Shown here piece by piece: positions 62,119-64,000 of a DNA stretch of 64,000 nt (position 1 is the first letter of the stretch; each line of letters starts with the position of its first letter). The notes under the pieces are model-generated. The model was not told the DNA's origin and ran no database searches. It saw nothing but the letters and a program-made list of their open reading frames with translations. The position numbers were made by a program, and so were the translations under genes. This stretch comes from Actinomycetota bacterium (GTDB lineage Bacteria > Actinomycetota > Coriobacteriia > Anaerosomatales > Anaerosomataceae): NCBI GenBank assembly GCA_009773565.1, contig WSXY01000002.1:519463-583462 (forward strand), given 5' to 3'.

Positions 62119-63198
62119 ATGTTGGAGACGGGGGCTAACTACCTGGCGGTCATCAAGGTCGTTGGTGTCGGCGGCGGCGGGACGAACGCGGTCAACCGCA
62201 TGGTCGAAGCTGGCGTGAAGGGTGTCGAGTTCATTGCCGTCAACACCGATGCGCAGGCACTTCTTATGTCTGACGCCGACTACAAAGTGCACGTCGGTGT
62301 CGGCCTGACGAAGGGCCTTGGCGCTGGCGCTGATCCTGATGTTGGTTTCCAGGCAGCGGATGAGAACAAGGCCGAGATCAAAGAGGCGCTCCAGGGCGCT
62401 GACATGGTCTTCATCACCGCGGGTGAAGGTGGCGGTACAGGTACCGGCGCGGCCCCTGTGATCGCGCAGATCGCCAAAGAGGAGATCGGCGCCTTGACCG
62501 TCGCGGTTGTCACACGCCCCTTCGCATTCGAGGGTCGCAAGCGCGCACTTCAGGCCGAGGAAGGCATCAAGCGTCTGCGTGAGCACGTGGACACACTCAT
62601 CATCATCCCGAACGACAGGCTGCTCCAGGTTGCCGAGAAGAAGACATCGATCCTTGATGCATTCCGGATCGCTGATGATGTTCTCCGCCAGGGCACGCAG
62701 GGAATCACTGACCTGATCACGGTGCCGGGACTCATCAACCTCGACTTCGCAGACGTTCGCACCGTCATGCAGGATGCTGGTTCCGCCCTCATGGGCATCG
62801 GGACGGCAACCGGGGACAATCGCGCACACGAAGCTGCGAAGGCCGCCATTGCAAGCCCGTTGTTGGAGAGCAGCATCGAGGGTGCGCAGGGTGTTCTTCT
62901 GAGCATCGCCGGTGGTAGTGACCTTGGTTTGTTCGAGGTCAACGAAGCCGCCGAGGTTGTTGCGGCCGCCGCTCATCCCGAGGCGAACATCATCTTCGGC
63001 GCCGTCATCGACGATTCCATGATGGATTCCATTCGCGTGACCGTCATCGCCACTGGCTTCGGCGGCAAGCGCAAGCAAGAGACGATGGAGTTTGAATCGG
63101 CGAGCATCTCGGGCGAAGACACGAGCCCTCGCATTCCTTCGTTCGAGCCGCTCAAGGAAGAAGAGTTCGACGTGCCGGAGTTCCTGAGGCGTCGATAG
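62119..63198 (+). CDS. ftsZ: Cell division GTPase FtsZ
   Basis: 359 residues, with AGGAGGT 6 nt before the ATG. Tubulin-like: [29 protein letters not shown], signature [15 protein letters not shown] (~residues 102-116), [29 protein letters not shown] (T7 loop) and [14 protein letters not shown] short linker ends in the conserved C-terminal peptide [12 protein letters not shown], which binds membrane tethers such as SepF. Since ftsA is missing from the cluster, SepF elsewhere is the likely anchor. Terminated by a 13-bp hairpin. Confidence 0.98.
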   Translation: MLETGANYLAVIKVVGVGGGGTNAVNRMVEAGVKGVEFIAVNTDAQALLMSDADYKVHVGVGLTKGLGAGADPDVGFQAADENKAEIKEALQGADMVFITAGEGGGTGTGAAPVIAQIAKEEIGALTVAVVTRPFAFEGRKRALQAEEGIKRLREHVDTLIIIPNDRLLQVAEKKTSILDAFRIADDVLRQGTQGITDLITVPGLINLDFADVRTVMQDAGSALMGIGTATGDNRAHEAAKAAIASPLLESSIEGAQGVLLSIAGGSDLGLFEVNEAAEVVAAAAHPEANIIFGAVIDDSMMDSIRVTVIATGFGGKRKQETMEFESASISGEDTSPRIPSFEPLKEEEFDVPEFLRRR

Positions 63199-63218
63199 CA
63201 CGTATCCCTACGGCCACG

Positions 63219-63263
63219 AGGCCGCGTACCGTCGAGGCATGTGTACTCGCCGGTACGCGGCCT
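63219..63263 (+). terminator. Terminator after ftsZ
   Basis: AGGCCGCGTACCG (63219-63231) pairs perfectly with CGGTACGCGGCCT (63251-63263), 13 bp, with CGAG/CTCG closing again inside the loop, followed by TTGG. It ends the dcw cluster. Confidence 0.75.
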
Positions 63264-63297
63264 TTGGTATGCCCGGAGGTCCGCTACCGGGAACACG

Positions 63298-63330
63298 TAG
63301 ACCCCGCCTCGGAGCGAGAGACGGGGTCTA
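63298..63330 (-). terminator. Terminator of the convergent proline-rich membrane protein gene
   Basis: TAGACCCCG (63298-63306) pairs perfectly with CGGGGTCTA (63322-63330); CTCG/CGAG closes inside the loop. It lies 25 bp beyond the minus-strand stop codon. Confidence 0.65.
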
Positions 63331-63354
63331 CTGTTGTGCACAGCGCGATGCGTG

Positions 63355-63861
63355 TTACTCGCTCGGCGGCGCAGGAGGTGCGGGCGGTGCAGGAGGAGCC
63401 GGTGCCGGGGGGGCTGGTGGAGGCTGGTACGCCGGTGGCGCCGGGGGTGCATACCCTCCCGGAGGTGCCGGAGGAGCGTAGTTCACCGGTGCGCCGGGGG
63501 CTGCCATCGAGCCGCGCTTGATCTTCTTGAAGATCATGAAGTAGTACACGATGGCCGCGATGAGCGGCGCGCTGATCACCCATGAAACGAACATGATGAT
63601 CATCCAGGTCGTCTTGCTGTTGCCAGACGAGTTCGGGAACTCGTACTCCTGCCTCTGGAAGAGGTCGACGATCATCCAGACCCAGAGGGCGAGTGATGCC
63701 AGACCGAAGATGCCGACGCACGCGTAGATGCCGCACAGGGCACCGCCGATGACTGCATCCCCACCGTTGTTCGAGAACTCCTGGGCGAATGCAGGTGCGG
63801 CAATCATGAGTGCGGTGACTCCGGTCGCGAGCGGGGCGGCAAACTTGAAGGACTGCTTCAT
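63355..63861 (-). CDS. Membrane protein with PLDc_N-like helices and proline-rich tail
   Basis: 168 residues. Signal peptide (residues 1-26, ending APAFAQ); two membrane helices (~40-68 and ~85-110), with VWMIVDLFQRQ and TWMIIMFVSWVISAPLIAAIVYYFMIFKKIKR recalling the PLDc_N (cardiolipin synthase N-terminal) arrangement; then ~50 residues of Pro/Ala/Tyr repeats (YAPPAPPGGYAPPAPPAYQ). The tail could bind partners at the cytoplasmic face and would call for EF-P in translation. Ribosome site GGGGGTGA. It is convergent with ftsZ; its function is unknown. Confidence 0.75.
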   Translation of the reverse strand: MKQSFKFAAPLATGVTALMIAAPAFAQEFSNNGGDAVIGGALCGIYACVGIFGLASLALWVWMIVDLFQRQEYEFPNSSGNSKTTWMIIMFVSWVISAPLIAAIVYYFMIFKKIKRGSMAAPGAPVNYAPPAPPGGYAPPAPPAYQPPPAPPAPAPPAPPAPPAPPSE

Positions 63862-63904
63862 AACGTGTCACCCCCTCTCGGCGAGCAGCCGTAAGGAACT
63901 CTTG

Positions 63905-63929
63905 AGCGGCACGAACCTTTCGTGTCGCT
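63905..63929 (-). promoter_or_regulatory. Hairpin in the upstream region of the proline-rich protein gene
   Basis: AGCGGCACGAA (63905-63915) pairs with TTCGTGTCGCT (63919-63929), 11 bp with one G-T, CCT loop. It could be a leader structure of the minus-strand gene or the terminator of a gene beyond the window. No promoter was identified in 63930-64000. Confidence 0.4.
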
Positions 63930-64000
63930 TACAGTGACTAGTGTGCCCCATTTCTCTGTAGATTTGTCAGAGTTTGGCGAAGCAGTCTTATGGCCTGGTG

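Noticed and set aside
62029-63201. 390-codon minus-strand open frame
   Set aside because: Antisense shadow of ftsZ.
1-64000. CRISPR arrays, tRNA/rRNA genes, IS elements, prophage or integrase islands
   Set aside because: None seen. The only recombinase is XerD, in its conserved chromosomal context.

Overview
The window looks like a chromosomal segment of a high-GC monoderm bacterium of the phylum Actinomycetota, most likely a deep lineage near Coriobacteriia/Anaerosomatales. This placement is inference from gene content and order. The signs are: a complete dcw (division and cell wall) cluster without ftsA; the actinobacterial chain tlyA-nadK-recN-steA-steB-pyrG-xerD; a MurE with the DNPR motif typical of meso-diaminopimelate addition; a type IV pilus locus without a secretin; and frequent GTG/TTG starts. 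No rRNA, tRNA, CRISPR array, IS element or prophage gene was recognised. Nearly everything is on the + strand.

Layout. (1) 1-13.3 kb: type IV pilus locus. The tail of one PilB-type ATPase is followed by a regulatory block (roadblock protein, DUF4388/PATAN-like protein, MglA-like small GTPase, membrane protein). Then come pilB, pilT, pilC, pilin, prepilin peptidase, pilM, pilN, pilO and a PilP-like gene, closed by a hairpin. (2) 13.3-18.2 kb: aroC, a fused aroK-aroB that is broken inside the aroB half, aroQ, an Xaa-Pro peptidase and efp. (3) 18.2-28 kb: a carboxyltransferase fused to a biotin carrier domain, accC, Asp23, nusB, xseB, dxs, tlyA, nadK and recN. This is the widespread efp-accB-accC-asp23-nusB-xseB-dxs-tlyA-nadK-recN order, with the accB position taken by the fusion. 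(4) 28-40.3 kb: steA-steB, then a cell-envelope cassette (GT2 glycosyltransferase, MurJ-type flippase, membrane protein with a degenerate phosphatase-like domain, MraY/WecA-like transferase), then pyrG, DUF3866, ald and xerD. (5) 40.3-46.9 kb: a BMP-type nucleoside ABC importer, then minus-strand envelope genes including a 56-residue membrane protein missed by length cut-offs. (6) 46.9-63.3 kb: the dcw cluster mraZ-rsmH-ftsL-ftsI-murE-murF-mraY-murD-ftsW-murG-murC-murB-ftsQ-ftsZ. (7) 63.3-64 kb: a convergent gene for a proline-rich membrane protein.

How the genes work together. Region 1 builds, extends and retracts a pilus. Its GTPase/roadblock/PATAN block resembles polarity or motor-control modules known from other phyla. 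Regions 2 and 3 supply chorismate, translation factors, biotin-dependent carboxylation and isoprenoid precursor; the isoprenoid precursor ultimately feeds the undecaprenyl carrier used by MraY, MurG and MurJ. Region 4 carries division-associated SteA/SteB plus lipid-linked glycan enzymes. Region 6 makes lipid II and the septal machinery. Its promoter is overlaid by three GTG boxes at exact 10-bp spacing, the expected MraZ operator.

Most notable: the internal deletion/frameshift in aroKB; the GTPase/roadblock/PATAN block inside the pilus locus; the carboxyltransferase-BCCP fusion in the accB slot, preceded by a 9-bp inverted repeat around a -10 box; the envelope cassette with an atypical MraY-like enzyme; the unlisted small membrane protein; and the MraZ operator next to a 13-bp palindrome.
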